DNA from: Roseburia sp. 831b
GTDB taxonomy: Bacteria > Bacillota > Clostridia > Lachnospirales > Lachnospiraceae
Length of the DNA: 64,000 nucleotides
Reading direction: 5' to 3'
Assembly (NCBI RefSeq): GCF_001940165.2
Contig: NZ_CP135162.1
Span: 1,539,501-1,603,500 of the forward strand
Shown one piece after another: positions 19,627 through 28,399 of the stretch (within the stretch, counting starts at the first letter, position 1; each line of letters begins with the position of its first letter). The notes under the pieces were generated by a model, which was given only the letters and a program-made list of their open reading frames with translations, searched no databases and was not told the DNA's origin. The position numbers and the translations under genes were made by a program.

Positions 19627-20391
19627 CTATAAACTTTTGTGAATTAATGTCAAAACTTCTTTTAAATCTTCTGCATTCATCTGTCCAGGTGCAGAGGCTT
19701 TTCCAACCGCACCAAAAGTTAATGCAGAGCCGAATACCTCACCGCAAAGACGGCTGATCAAACCGGTTCCTGCCATTGACATCGTAATGATTGGACGGTC
19801 TGCATACTCTCTTGTCATCTCTTCGGTTGCTGCAAGTAAGGTCAAGACATCCTTTTTATTCTGTGGCATAACTGCAATCTTTGGAATGTCTGCATCTAAG
19901 TCCTGCATTTTTCTAAGACGACCTACGATATCATCTTTGTCCGGTGTCTTGTCAAAATCATGGTTGGATGCCACAACTGCAACACCGCTCTCATGTGCGG
20001 CTGCGATGATTTCTTTTACATACTCGTCTCCTGTAAAAGCTTCTACATCCACAAGGTCTACCAGACCGGTTGCTGCTGCATTTTTATTCAATGTCACATA
20101 AGTTTCCGGGTCGATTGCTTTTTCTCCGCCCTCTTTTGAGGTACGGAATGTGAAAAGCAATGGTGTCTCTTTCAATGCCGGGCGGAGATCTTTCAATACG
20201 TCTTCTACCTTATCAAATTCGAATACACCTTCGAACCAGTCTACACGCCATTCTACAACATCTGGATTTACATTCTCAAATGATTTTGCTGCTGCAAGAA
20301 TCTCTTCTTTTGTTTTTCCAACGATTGGGACACAGATTTTTGGAATTCCGTCGCCAATCTTAACTCCACGAACTTCTACATATGCGCTCAT
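19627..20391 (-). CDS. aroD: Type I 3-dehydroquinate dehydratase
   Basis: Removes water from 3-dehydroquinate to give 3-dehydroshikimate through a lysine Schiff base. The 254-residue length and motifs fit the type I family: EWRVDWFE near residue 46, FTFRTSKEGG, the catalytic His in SNHDFDKTP and the Schiff-base Lys in PKIAVMPQ, then the C-terminal PGQM. Type I enzymes serve both biosynthesis and quinate use. Here it is the last gene of a ydiB-MFS-aroD unit, the same trio as in the E. coli ydiN-ydiB-aroD neighbourhood, which favours a catabolic role. Confidence 0.96.
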   Translation of the reverse strand: MSAYVEVRGVKIGDGIPKICVPIVGKTKEEILAAAKSFENVNPDVVEWRVDWFEGVFEFDKVEDVLKDLRPALKETPLLFTFRTSKEGGEKAIDPETYVTLNKNAAATGLVDLVDVEAFTGDEYVKEIIAAAHESGVAVVASNHDFDKTPDKDDIVGRLRKMQDLDADIPKIAVMPQNKKDVLTLLAATEEMTREYADRPIITMSMAGTGLISRLCGEVFGSALTFGAVGKASAPGQMNAEDLKEVLTLIHKSL

Positions 20392-20456
20392 ATTTTACCT
20401 CGTTTTCTATTTGGTTTCCGCTCTAGGAAACTGTGCCATAATTTTTTGTTACCTGA

Positions 20457-21638
20457 TTATTCATCTACGTTCTTCAATAATGTACCATATCTGATATTGA
20501 CAAAAATTGCAAGAACTACACCAATTACTGTGATGACAATGTTCATCACGATAACACCGGTTGCGCTCATCTTAGATGCTGCACTCAAAATTGTGTAATT
20601 ACACAAGCTGGAGGCAATCATAACTAAGCTTGTGATGGTTCCCTTGATTTTAGGGAATAAGTCGTTTACCGTAGCGGTTGCCATCTGAAGAACTCCACCG
20701 GCTGCTGCGTAACCGATGACAAATGCACCAATGTAGCAGATAGATGGTGTTCTAAGTAAGTAAACAAGAACTAACATCACGACAGAGATTGCCGGGTAGA
20801 TTACCAAAAATCTTACCTGTTTAAACTTTGTGATTAATAAGGATGTTACCACTAACGCTACCATCGTTCCTGCTGAGTAATAGGTCTGCATCACAGATAC
20901 GCTCTCAGAAGGAATTCCTGCGATATCTTTTCCGAATGTCTGTGCACAGATTAACCATAACTGGAACGTTGCTGTGCTGGTAAATCCAATTAAAATCAAT
21001 GCTACACTTTCAATGGAAAAATGTGCATTTTTGATATTGCTAATCAAAGATTCCTGTTTTCCGGTTCCCTCTACGGTTGGGAATGGAGCAAAAATTGCAA
21101 GTACACCAAGCACTGCGATTGCGATGCCTGCGACAAGCGGAAGTGTTAAGTAAGACATTGCACTTCCTGCAACTAAGCCTAAGAAGAATGGCATTAAAAG
21201 CTGTGCAATGGAAATGAAAAATTTAATTCCCATTGTAGCGATACCGGTATATTTGTTGATGATTTCCGTAACAGCCGGATAGGTTGCAGTGTCTAAGAAT
21301 GAGTTTGCGATACCACCAAGAACGGCTGCAACATAGGCAACTGCTACGTTTGGTGAGAATGCTATTCCGACAAAGAAAATCACATAGGAGAAACATCCAA
21401 TGACAACGGATGCACGACGTCCTAATTTATCGGATAGTGGTCCTGCAAATGGAAGGGAAATCAAACGTCCAAGTCCAAGTGCTGCTGCGATTGCGGTGAC
21501 AGCCATAACATCTGACATGCCCCACTGCTCTGCTAATAATTCTTTTACAACCTGCTGGCTTAAGATGGAACATCCAATACCATGGATGAAATAATTTAAA
21601 TAAAGAATAATTGCGCTAGGTAAAAATTTTTTATTCAT
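20457..21638 (-). CDS. MFS transporter, YdiN/YdiM-like
   Basis: A 393-residue major facilitator with 12 predicted membrane segments and the MFS loop 2-3 motif GRLISLPFAGPLSDKLGRR. Blocks such as YLNYFIHGIG at the N-terminus and GAFVIGYAAAGGVLQ in the second half resemble the E. coli YdiN/YdiM carriers, which also sit beside ydiB and aroD. By context it probably imports quinate, shikimate or a related acid. It lies 37 bp downstream of the ydiB-type gene and 65 bp upstream of aroD on the same strand. The block thus carries two import systems, this and the TRAP transporter. Confidence 0.88.
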   Translation of the reverse strand: MNKKFLPSAIILYLNYFIHGIGCSILSQQVVKELLAEQWGMSDVMAVTAIAAALGLGRLISLPFAGPLSDKLGRRASVVIGCFSYVIFFVGIAFSPNVAVAYVAAVLGGIANSFLDTATYPAVTEIINKYTGIATMGIKFFISIAQLLMPFFLGLVAGSAMSYLTLPLVAGIAIAVLGVLAIFAPFPTVEGTGKQESLISNIKNAHFSIESVALILIGFTSTATFQLWLICAQTFGKDIAGIPSESVSVMQTYYSAGTMVALVVTSLLITKFKQVRFLVIYPAISVVMLVLVYLLRTPSICYIGAFVIGYAAAGGVLQMATATVNDLFPKIKGTITSLVMIASSLCNYTILSAASKMSATGVIVMNIVITVIGVVLAIFVNIRYGTLLKNVDE

Positions 21639-21675
21639 TTTTTCTCTCCTAATCTAAATATGTTTGAATCTGTTT

Positions 21676-22551
21676 TTATTCGTATTTGATATTTAAAACT
21701 TCTTTCATGTGTTCGATTGGCATATCTTTTCCTGTCCAGAGTTTGAATGCTGCTGCTCCCTGGAATAACATCATGCCAAGTCCGTTCATCGTCTTACATC
21801 CTACTTCTTTTGCCATAGAACGCATTTTTGTCTCAAGTGGAGAATAAGGAACATCCACAACGATTAATTCCGGGCGGAAGAAAGATTTATCCGGTACAAC
21901 AGACTGTCCTTCTAATGGTTTCATACCAACGCCTGTTCCGTTTACGAAAATGTAAGAGTCAGCCATTTCTTCTCTTAATTTTTCCTTGTCATCCAAATCA
22001 TAAAGTGTGGCTTTACAATCGGTACGCTCGTTGATTTTTCTTACAGTTTCTACTGCGTTATCCCAGAATTTATCATGAATGTTGAAGATGGAGATTTCTT
22101 TTACACCATCTAATGCAGCCTGGATTTCGATTGCTGTTGCAGCACCGCCGGCACCTGCGATTGTCATTTTCTTACCAATCACATCGATGTCGTTGTCTTT
22201 TAAGGACTGCATGAATCCGATACCATCTGTGATATGGCCTGTTAAAACACCATTTTCATTTACGATTGTGTTTACTGCGCCACAAAGCTCTGCTGCCGGT
22301 GATAATTTGTCGAGATACTGTCCTACTACTGTCTTGTTTGGCATAGATACGTTAGAACCAACCATCTTTAAGGCACGAAGACCTTTTACGGCATCCTCTA
22401 ATGTAGAATTGTCTACTTCAAATGCAAGGTATGCATAATCCAATCCCAAATAAGCGAATGCTTCGTTGTGCATTGCCGGTGAACTGGAATGTCTGATTGG
22501 GTATGCCATTAATCCAATAAGTTCTGTGTGACCTGTAATTCTCTCTGCCAT
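21676..22551 (-). CDS. ydiB: Quinate/shikimate dehydrogenase (YdiB class), copy 1
   Basis: A 291-residue member of the AroE superfamily. Substrate residues Ser22 and Ser24 (HSSSPAMHN), Lys73 (MPNK), Asn94 (GAVNTI) and Asp109 (ITDG) are all present. The cofactor loop after the Rossmann GAGGAA motif reads FNIHDKFW, like the FNRRDEFF of E. coli YdiB, not the NRT of AroE; the Asp (160) favours NAD. I therefore call it YdiB-class, able to oxidise quinate to dehydroquinate or interconvert shikimate and dehydroshikimate. It leads the ydiB-MFS-aroD unit, with a promoter and a perfect Rex-type site upstream and a LysR gene divergent. Confidence 0.9.
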   Translation of the reverse strand: MAERITGHTELIGLMAYPIRHSSSPAMHNEAFAYLGLDYAYLAFEVDNSTLEDAVKGLRALKMVGSNVSMPNKTVVGQYLDKLSPAAELCGAVNTIVNENGVLTGHITDGIGFMQSLKDNDIDVIGKKMTIAGAGGAATAIEIQAALDGVKEISIFNIHDKFWDNAVETVRKINERTDCKATLYDLDDKEKLREEMADSYIFVNGTGVGMKPLEGQSVVPDKSFFRPELIVVDVPYSPLETKMRSMAKEVGCKTMNGLGMMLFQGAAAFKLWTGKDMPIEHMKEVLNIKYE

Positions 22552-22632
22552 AGTTTTAATCTCCTTTTCTTACATTACATTTGTTTTTACTGCTTTTGAT
22601 ATGTTTTCTTTGTTTTCAACGCCCTGCCCTGT

Positions 22633-22650
22633 TTGTTAAAAACTTAACAA
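22633..22650. promoter_or_regulatory. Rex-type operator before ydiB-MFS-aroD
   Basis: TTGTTAAAAACTTAACAA is an exact match to the clostridial Rex consensus TTGTTAA-N4-TTAACAA. It starts about 15 bp after the -10 box, inside the early transcribed region, where binding would block elongation or initiation. Confidence 0.8.
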
Positions 22651-22664
22651 CCTTTGATAATCTT

Positions 22665-22694
22665 ATTATACACCGCTTTTATCTATACTTCCAA
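22665..22694 (-). promoter_or_regulatory. Promoter of ydiB-MFS-aroD
   Basis: On the minus strand TTGGAA (22689-22694) and a perfect TATAAT (22665-22670) are 18 bp apart. The Rex-type site follows directly. Confidence 0.7.
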
Positions 22695-22813
22695 TGCTTA
22701 TTTTGTTATATTTCAGTAGTTTTAATGTACTGATTGTGATATAATGTGCACAAATACAGGATGTAATTTTTGTAATCCATAGTTTTTATTTTGTTAATCG
22801 AGGTGAATCTATT

Positions 22814-23695
22814 ATGACTTTGAATCAATTGAGTTATTTTTACCAGGCAGCGACCTTGCAGCACTTTAACCAGGCGGCAGAAAAAATGAATATTTCGGAG
22901 CCAAGTTTAAGCCGGTCCATCAGCGCCTTAGAAGATGAACTTGGCGTCACTTTATTTGAAAAAAAAGGTAGAAACGTCATTTTAACCAAGGCTGGACAGA
23001 TTTTTCTAGAACACACCGAAATCATTCTCAACGACATCCAGCGGGCAGAAAATAAAATGAAGCAGATTGCAACGGACGGTGGGCACATTGACATTGCTTA
23101 TGTTTCCCCACTTGCGAAATCTTATATTCCAAAAACAGTCCGTTCTTTTTTAGCGCAGGATGAGAACAAAAATGTAACCTTTCACTTTTCACAGGATATC
23201 ACCCGACATAATATTGAAGGATTAAAAAAAGGAACCTACAATGTAATCTTCGGTTCCTACTCTCCTGATGAGCCAAATATTGAGTTTCTTCCTATTATAC
23301 TTCAGGAAATGGTTGTCATCCTTCCAACAGACCATCCTTTGTGCGCCAGTGAAGCAATTGAAGCCGGTGTTTTCGAGCAGTACCCGGTTCTTTCCTATGA
23401 CCACAACTCCGGTCTTGGAAAATACACCAAGAACTTTTTTAAGGAACATGGCGTTGCTCCAAACTATATCTGTGAATCCCCGGATGAGAACGGAATCGCT
23501 TCCCTCGTTGCGGAAGGGTTCGGTATCGCGCTCGTTGCCGATGTCGATTCCATTCACCGACCGGACATCTGCATCCGCCCCTTAATTCCGTCCGAATCCT
23601 TTGCGCACACCGTCTACATGGGCTACATGCAGGGAAAATACCAGCTCCCTGCCGTGTCCCGCTTTATCCAGTTTGTCAAGGCGAACCGGTATTAA
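22814..23695 (+). CDS. LysR-family regulator, divergent from ydiB-MFS-aroD
   Basis: A 293-residue LysR protein: helix-turn-helix in residues 1-60 (NQAAEKMNISEPSLSRSISALEDELG, LFEKKGRNVILT) and a two-lobed effector domain after about residue 90. It faces the ydiB unit across 262 bp, the classic position for a LysR activator of that unit. GAGGTG precedes the ATG by 8 bp. Sequence similarity to the second LysR in this block is evident over the whole DNA-binding region, so the two are probably paralogs answering to related ligands, plausibly quinate or shikimate. Confidence 0.92.
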   Translation: MTLNQLSYFYQAATLQHFNQAAEKMNISEPSLSRSISALEDELGVTLFEKKGRNVILTKAGQIFLEHTEIILNDIQRAENKMKQIATDGGHIDIAYVSPLAKSYIPKTVRSFLAQDENKNVTFHFSQDITRHNIEGLKKGTYNVIFGSYSPDEPNIEFLPIILQEMVVILPTDHPLCASEAIEAGVFEQYPVLSYDHNSGLGKYTKNFFKEHGVAPNYICESPDENGIASLVAEGFGIALVADVDSIHRPDICIRPLIPSESFAHTVYMGYMQGKYQLPAVSRFIQFVKANRY

Positions 23696-23730
23696 AAATT
23701 GCACATTTGACATATAAATACAATTTTTAA
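23694..23730 (+). terminator. Terminator overlapping the first LysR stop codon
   Basis: AAAAATTG (23694-23701) pairs with CAATTTTT (23721-23728); the stem begins inside the stop codon. Confidence 0.55.
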
Positions 23731-24022
23731 TATATTGTCCAATTTTGATTTAATTTACGGATGGCGGTTTACATAAAAATAGACCTTTGGGTAACAATGA
23801 ATAGTCGAAAAAAACTTATCCAAAAAATCGAGTTTTTTTGCAGAATCCTATACAATTTTTTTAAAATGCGTTACAGTTATCCAAAACAGCTAAAAAGGTT
23901 TACATAACGCCTGCAATTTCAAGCCTTTTTGGAAAATTTTTCAAATAAGACACCATATTTATAAAATGAAACTTTTTCATCCCCTATTAAACGGAATGCA
24001 ACCTCTTTTATCCCCCCGAATT
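23731..24022. other. AT-rich gap between convergent LysR genes
   Basis: The 327-bp gap (from 23696) is strongly AT-rich. Apart from the terminator at its left end it holds AAAAAGG near 23894 pairing with CCTTTTT near 23925, a possible opposing terminator. I see no gene or RNA gene. Confidence 0.5.
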
Positions 24023-24916
24023 CTATAATTCAAGGTTTCCGGTTTCACTTTGTACATAGCTTTGGAATGCTTTGACAACCGGTGGAAGGTAATGGTCTTT
24101 TTTGGTGACCATATAGACGGAGCGCTCGTATGCCGGATGTTCAATCTGTAAGGTTTTCACCGGCAGCGTCTTTAAAATCGGAATCTGCGGCATGATTGCG
24201 ATTCCAAAATCCTGTGCCACAAGTCCCGCCATGCTGCTGTCCTCTTCTATTTCAAATGCAATCTGCGGGAACTGGCTTATCTTTTCAAAAAGCTGATCTA
24301 CAACCGGGCGAAGTCCACTCGTTTTCGGAAAGAAAATCTGCGGATACGGCGTTGTCTCGCGAAGGTCTACACTCTCACGCATGGCAAGCGGATGATTCTT
24401 TGGCACAACCAGTACAAGCTTTTGATTGCCGATACGCTCAAAGGACAAATCCGGCTCCCTGTCCTGAAAAGACGCAAATGCCAGGTCAAAACGATCTTCC
24501 TTAATCCCTTCTACAATTTCACTTGTCGAGCCAACCGTAAATTGAAAATCAATCTGATAATCCGAAAAAGCATCTAAAAACCCGCGCACCATCCTCGGTG
24601 CGAACGAACTTCCCAACGTATAGATATAGGCAAGACGTATCTCCCCCTCTTTACTTCCGTTCATAGTTTTAATGCGCTTTACCCCGATGTCTAACGTCTT
24701 TAGCGTCTCCTCCACATAAGGAAGAAAAATCTTTCCGTAACGTGTCAGCACAACGTTTCTTCCTTTTTTTTCAAACAATCTGGTTCCAAGTTCCTGCTCT
24801 AGCAGCGAAATCGCATGGCTTAAGCTTGGCTGCGTGATGGATAACATCTGTGCCGCCCTCGTATAGTGTTCCTCTTTTGCAAGTGTCACAAAGTATTCCA
24901 GCTGATTGAGATTCAT
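24023..24916 (-). CDS. LysR-family regulator, divergent from the ene-reductase gene
   Basis: A 297-residue LysR regulator with an N-terminal helix-turn-helix (YTRAAQMLSITQPSLSHAISLLEQELG, LFEKKGRNVVLT) and effector domain. The start at 24916 gives the usual MNLNQLEYF opening and has GGGGG 9 bp upstream; a frame from 24961 would add 15 residues. It is divergent from the 666-residue flavoenzyme gene across about 250 bp and so should control it. The DNA-binding half is close to that of the other LysR gene in the block. Confidence 0.92.
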   Translation of the reverse strand: MNLNQLEYFVTLAKEEHYTRAAQMLSITQPSLSHAISLLEQELGTRLFEKKGRNVVLTRYGKIFLPYVEETLKTLDIGVKRIKTMNGSKEGEIRLAYIYTLGSSFAPRMVRGFLDAFSDYQIDFQFTVGSTSEIVEGIKEDRFDLAFASFQDREPDLSFERIGNQKLVLVVPKNHPLAMRESVDLRETTPYPQIFFPKTSGLRPVVDQLFEKISQFPQIAFEIEEDSSMAGLVAQDFGIAIMPQIPILKTLPVKTLQIEHPAYERSVYMVTKKDHYLPPVVKAFQSYVQSETGNLEL

Positions 24917-25088
24917 TGTGATATGCCCCCTGTTCCTTCTCATTTTTTCATCGTAACACAATTTATAGTTATTTTCTATGAATTTCAGTTAAAAAATCAA
25001 TTAGACATTTTTATTTTTTTCAGCTACATTGAAATTAACAAGTGTGAAATCGCATAAAATAATTGCAACGCAGTTTTTTACACTTTCA

Positions 25089-25106
25089 TTGTTAAAAAAG
25101 TAACAA
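25089..25106. promoter_or_regulatory. Rex-type operator before the ene-reductase gene
   Basis: TTGTTAAAAAAGTAACAA differs from TTGTTAA-N4-TTAACAA at one position. Both this site and the one at 22633 are followed within 30 bp by AACAACCTTTG, a further shared string. The site is 63 bp before the start codon. Confidence 0.7.
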
Positions 25107-25168
25107 CTGCCCGTTACCAAAACAACCTTTGCATTGTCAAACTATTTCAAACAAAGGAGATTAAAACT

Positions 25169-27169
25169 ATGAGAAAAAACTATCCACATATTTTTGAACC
25201 AATGACCATTCGTCGTATGACAGTCAAAAACAGAATCGTAATGACCCCTATGGGAACCAACTACGGTGAACAGAACGGTGAAATGAGTTTTCTTCATATT
25301 AACTATTACGAGCAGCGCGCGAAAGGCGGTACCGGTCTTCTTATCGTAGAAAATGCCAGCGTTGATTCCCCTCAGGGTTCTAACGGTACTACCCAGCTTC
25401 GTATCGACTTAGATAACTACATCCCAAGATTATATAAATTATGTGAAAACGTTCACAAGCATGGTGCCTGTATCGCAATTCAGTTAAACCATGCAGGTGC
25501 TTCTGCAATGTCATCCCGTATCGGCATGCAGCCGGTATCCGCTTCTGACGTTCCATCCAAAGCAGGTGGAGAGATTCCTCGTCCTTTGGAAAAAGAAGAG
25601 ATTCTTCACATTGTAAAAAAATACGGAGAAGCAGCAAAACGTGCTCAGATCTGTGGTTTCGACGCTGTTGAAATCCACGCCGGACACTCTTACTTAATCA
25701 GCCAGTTCCTCTCTCCGATTACCAATAAGAGAACAGACGAATTCGGTGGAAGTGCAGAAAACAGAGCACGCTTCGCAAAATTAGTCATTGAGGAAGTCCG
25801 TAAACAGGTTGGACCATTCTTCCCTATCTTTGTCCGCATCAGCGCTGACGAAATGATGGAAGGCGGAAATACCTTAGAGGATACCTTAGAGTATTTACAG
25901 TATTTTGAAAAAGAAGTTGACGTCTTTGACGTTTCCTGTGGATTAAACGGATCCATCCAGTATCAGATTGATGCAAACTATCTTCCAGATGGATGGAGAT
26001 CTTACATGGCAAAAGCGGTTAAGGAAAAATATGGCAAACCTTGTATGACCGTTGGTAACATCCGTGATCCTAAGGTTGCAGAAGATATTCTTGCAAGAGG
26101 CGATGCAGACTTCATCGGAATGGGCCGTGGTCTTATCGCAGATCCGGAATGGGTCAACAAAATAGAATACGGTCATGAATGTGACTTAAGAAAATGTATT
26201 TCCTGTAACATTGGATGTGCTGGCCACAGAATCGGTTTAAACCAGCCAATCCGTTGTACCGTTAACCCTGCTGTCAACAGTGGTGATGACTACATGAAGA
26301 CCAAAGTAAACAAACCATGTAACGTTGTTGTTATCGGTGGTGGTACTGCCGGTTTAGAGGCTGCCTGCACCGCTGCAGAAGTCGGATGTACGACTTTCCT
26401 TATCGAAAAAAATGCTGAACTTGGCGGACTTGCATCTGTAATTTCCAAAATCCCGGACAAAAAACGTCTTGCAGATTTCCCAAATTACATGATTCACAGA
26501 GCATCCAAGCTGCACAACTTATTTATCTTTAAAAACACAGCAGCAACCGTTGAAATGGTGAAGAGCTTAAACCCGGATATCATTGTAAACGCAACCGGAT
26601 CCGTTCCTACTCTTCCACCAATCACAGGACTTCATGACCTTGTAGATAAAGATGATACACGTGTTGCAACTGTTTTAAAAATGATTGAACGCATCAACGA
26701 ATATCCAGAAGATATGAAAGGCAAAAAAGTTGCCATCATCGGTAGTGGTGCCGTTGGTCTTGATGTAATGGAATTCTTCACACCAAGAGGTGCTGAAGTG
26801 ACTATGGTAGAGATGCTTCCTATGATTGGAAACGGTCTTGATCCTGTTTCAAAATGTGACACAAACGCAAAAATGGCAAAATACAACGTTCGCCAAATGA
26901 CCAATACAGCTCTTCAGGAAGTAAAGAGCGACCGTTATATTGTAAAAAATCCAGATGGAGAAATCGAGGAAATTCCTTTCGACTATGGTTTCATCTGTCT
27001 TGGAATGCGTGCAAATACTCCGGTATTAGCCGATTTAGAAGAAGCTTTCTCTGATACAAATGTTGAAATTGTCAACATCGGAGACAGCAAACGTGCTAGA
27101 AGGATCATTGAGGGCACAGAAGAAGGACGTAACATCCTTAATGTACTTGCCCGCCATGACTTCTTATAG
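25169..27169 (+). CDS. NADH:flavin ene-reductase of the dienoyl-CoA/enoate reductase family
   Basis: A 666-residue three-domain oxidoreductase. Residues 1-340 are an FMN TIM barrel of the Old Yellow Enzyme class, with the proton-donor region EIHAGHSYLISQFLSP (Tyr175). A 4Fe-4S site follows at Cys343, Cys346, Cys350 and Cys363. Residues 385-660 are FAD- and NAD-binding, with VVVIGGGTAGLEA and VAIIGSGAVGLDV. Electrons run from NADH through FAD and the cluster to FMN, reducing an activated C=C bond. Relatives include FadH, BaiCD/BaiH and cinnamate reductase. In this setting a dehydroshikimate-type enone/enoate is an attractive substrate, but that is inference. AAAGGAG precedes the ATG; a Rex-type site lies upstream. 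Confidence 0.9.
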   Translation: MRKNYPHIFEPMTIRRMTVKNRIVMTPMGTNYGEQNGEMSFLHINYYEQRAKGGTGLLIVENASVDSPQGSNGTTQLRIDLDNYIPRLYKLCENVHKHGACIAIQLNHAGASAMSSRIGMQPVSASDVPSKAGGEIPRPLEKEEILHIVKKYGEAAKRAQICGFDAVEIHAGHSYLISQFLSPITNKRTDEFGGSAENRARFAKLVIEEVRKQVGPFFPIFVRISADEMMEGGNTLEDTLEYLQYFEKEVDVFDVSCGLNGSIQYQIDANYLPDGWRSYMAKAVKEKYGKPCMTVGNIRDPKVAEDILARGDADFIGMGRGLIADPEWVNKIEYGHECDLRKCISCNIGCAGHRIGLNQPIRCTVNPAVNSGDDYMKTKVNKPCNVVVIGGGTAGLEAACTAAEVGCTTFLIEKNAELGGLASVISKIPDKKRLADFPNYMIHRASKLHNLFIFKNTAATVEMVKSLNPDIIVNATGSVPTLPPITGLHDLVDKDDTRVATVLKMIERINEYPEDMKGKKVAIIGSGAVGLDVMEFFTPRGAEVTMVEMLPMIGNGLDPVSKCDTNAKMAKYNVRQMTNTALQEVKSDRYIVKNPDGEIEEIPFDYGFICLGMRANTPVLADLEEAFSDTNVEIVNIGDSKRARRIIEGTEEGRNILNVLARHDFL

Positions 27170-27213
27170 AATAAATATTCTTTTCCCCTTAAATCGATGA
27201 GATAATTCTTATC

Positions 27214-27262
27214 AAAAAAGCTTTCTATGTTCTACTTTTGTAGTTACATAGAAAGCTTTTTC
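27214..27262. terminator. Bidirectional terminator between ene-reductase and second ydiB
   Basis: AAAAAGCTTTCTATGT (27215-27230) pairs perfectly with ACATAGAAAGCTTTTT (27246-27261), with A/T tracts on both sides, so it can end both convergent genes. Confidence 0.9.
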
Positions 27263-27328
27263 TATATCCATTCTTCTCTTCTTGCTACCAGCGAACGGAA
27301 CCATCTTCGTTATGTAGCAGTACTTCCC

Positions 27329-28198
27329 TTATGAAAAGAATAATTTCTTCACATCTTCTACCGGCATCTCCATACCTGTGTAAAGTTTAAATGCGGCAAC
27401 ACCCTGCCACAAAAGCATTCCTTTTCCACCGATACAGGTACATCCGGCTTCTTTTGCCTCACGAAGAAGTCTTGTCTCCTCCGGGTTATATACAGCATCT
27501 GCCACAACAAGTCCTGGACGGAATGCGCTTAAGTCTTTTACAACACTCTCCTTTTCCATCGGTTTCATACCAACGATTGTCGCATTTGCAAAAATATCAC
27601 TAGAAGCAATCTCTTCTGTCATCTTCTTCGTGTCTGCAATATCATAAACATTTACAACGCATCCCGGAACCGCTTTTTTAATCTTCTCTGCTGTCTCTAA
27701 GGTTCTTTCAAAAAAAGCGTCCTTGATGTTAAAAATTGAAATCTCTCTTGCACCGTCTAGTGCACACTGCACCTGAATTGCCGTTGCTGCTCCGCCGCCT
27801 CCGGCAACCGTGATTTTCTTTCCTTTTATCTCGATTCCATGGTCACGCAGATTCTGTACGAACCCCTCTCCGTCTGTAATGTGACCGGTCAGTTTTCCAT
27901 CGTCATTGACAATGGTATTGACGGCGCCGATAATCTGTGCTGCCGGTGAAAGTTCATCCATGTATTTTGCAGCCTCTGTCTTATCTGGCATCGTAACATT
28001 ACAGCCTCTCATATGTAATGTACGCATTGCTGCAACTGCATCCTTTACCTGTTCTACCTTTATATCAAACGCAAGATAAGCATAATCTAATCCAAGCTTC
28101 TCAAAGCTGTAATTATACATCGCCGGTGATGCGGAATGTCCTACCGGTGAACCAATCAATCCTAATAAACCTGTCTTGCCTGAAATTCTCTTTTCCAT
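27329..28198 (-). CDS. ydiB: Quinate/shikimate dehydrogenase (YdiB class), copy 2
   Basis: A 289-residue paralog of the copy at 21676-22551, collinear with it for at least the first 160 residues. Substrate residues Ser22, Ser24, Lys73, Asn94 and Asp109 are conserved, and the cofactor loop FNIKDAFF keeps the NAD-type Asp160. One active-site neighbour differs: MPDK here versus MPNK in copy 1, and the downstream ATIVGMKP replaces the usual NGTxVGMKP. The two dehydrogenases may therefore favour different substrates or directions, for example quinate and shikimate. It is a single-gene unit, convergent with the ene-reductase gene and followed by the shared terminator. Confidence 0.9.
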   Translation of the reverse strand: MEKRISGKTGLLGLIGSPVGHSASPAMYNYSFEKLGLDYAYLAFDIKVEQVKDAVAAMRTLHMRGCNVTMPDKTEAAKYMDELSPAAQIIGAVNTIVNDDGKLTGHITDGEGFVQNLRDHGIEIKGKKITVAGGGGAATAIQVQCALDGAREISIFNIKDAFFERTLETAEKIKKAVPGCVVNVYDIADTKKMTEEIASSDIFANATIVGMKPMEKESVVKDLSAFRPGLVVADAVYNPEETRLLREAKEAGCTCIGGKGMLLWQGVAAFKLYTGMEMPVEDVKKLFFS

Positions 28199-28399
28199 GT
28201 TTTTCCTCCATACGTTATGTATTTTCTATTCGTCAAATAGAATTCTCTTGCATCCCCCAAAGGCAATGTCTCGAATAACTTAAACACATTCTATCCGTTT
28301 TCTTTTTCAATTTCAAGTACTTTTTCGATTTAAAGTCAAAAAGTTTTTTCTGTTACATTTTTCTTCTTTCTTTTACATGCCTTACTTTTTCATTTTTTA

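Noticed and set aside
21676..22551. Biosynthetic AroE (NADP shikimate dehydrogenase)
   Set aside because: The cofactor loop lacks the NRT motif and has the YdiB-like Asp; linkage to a YdiN-like carrier and aroD favours YdiB.
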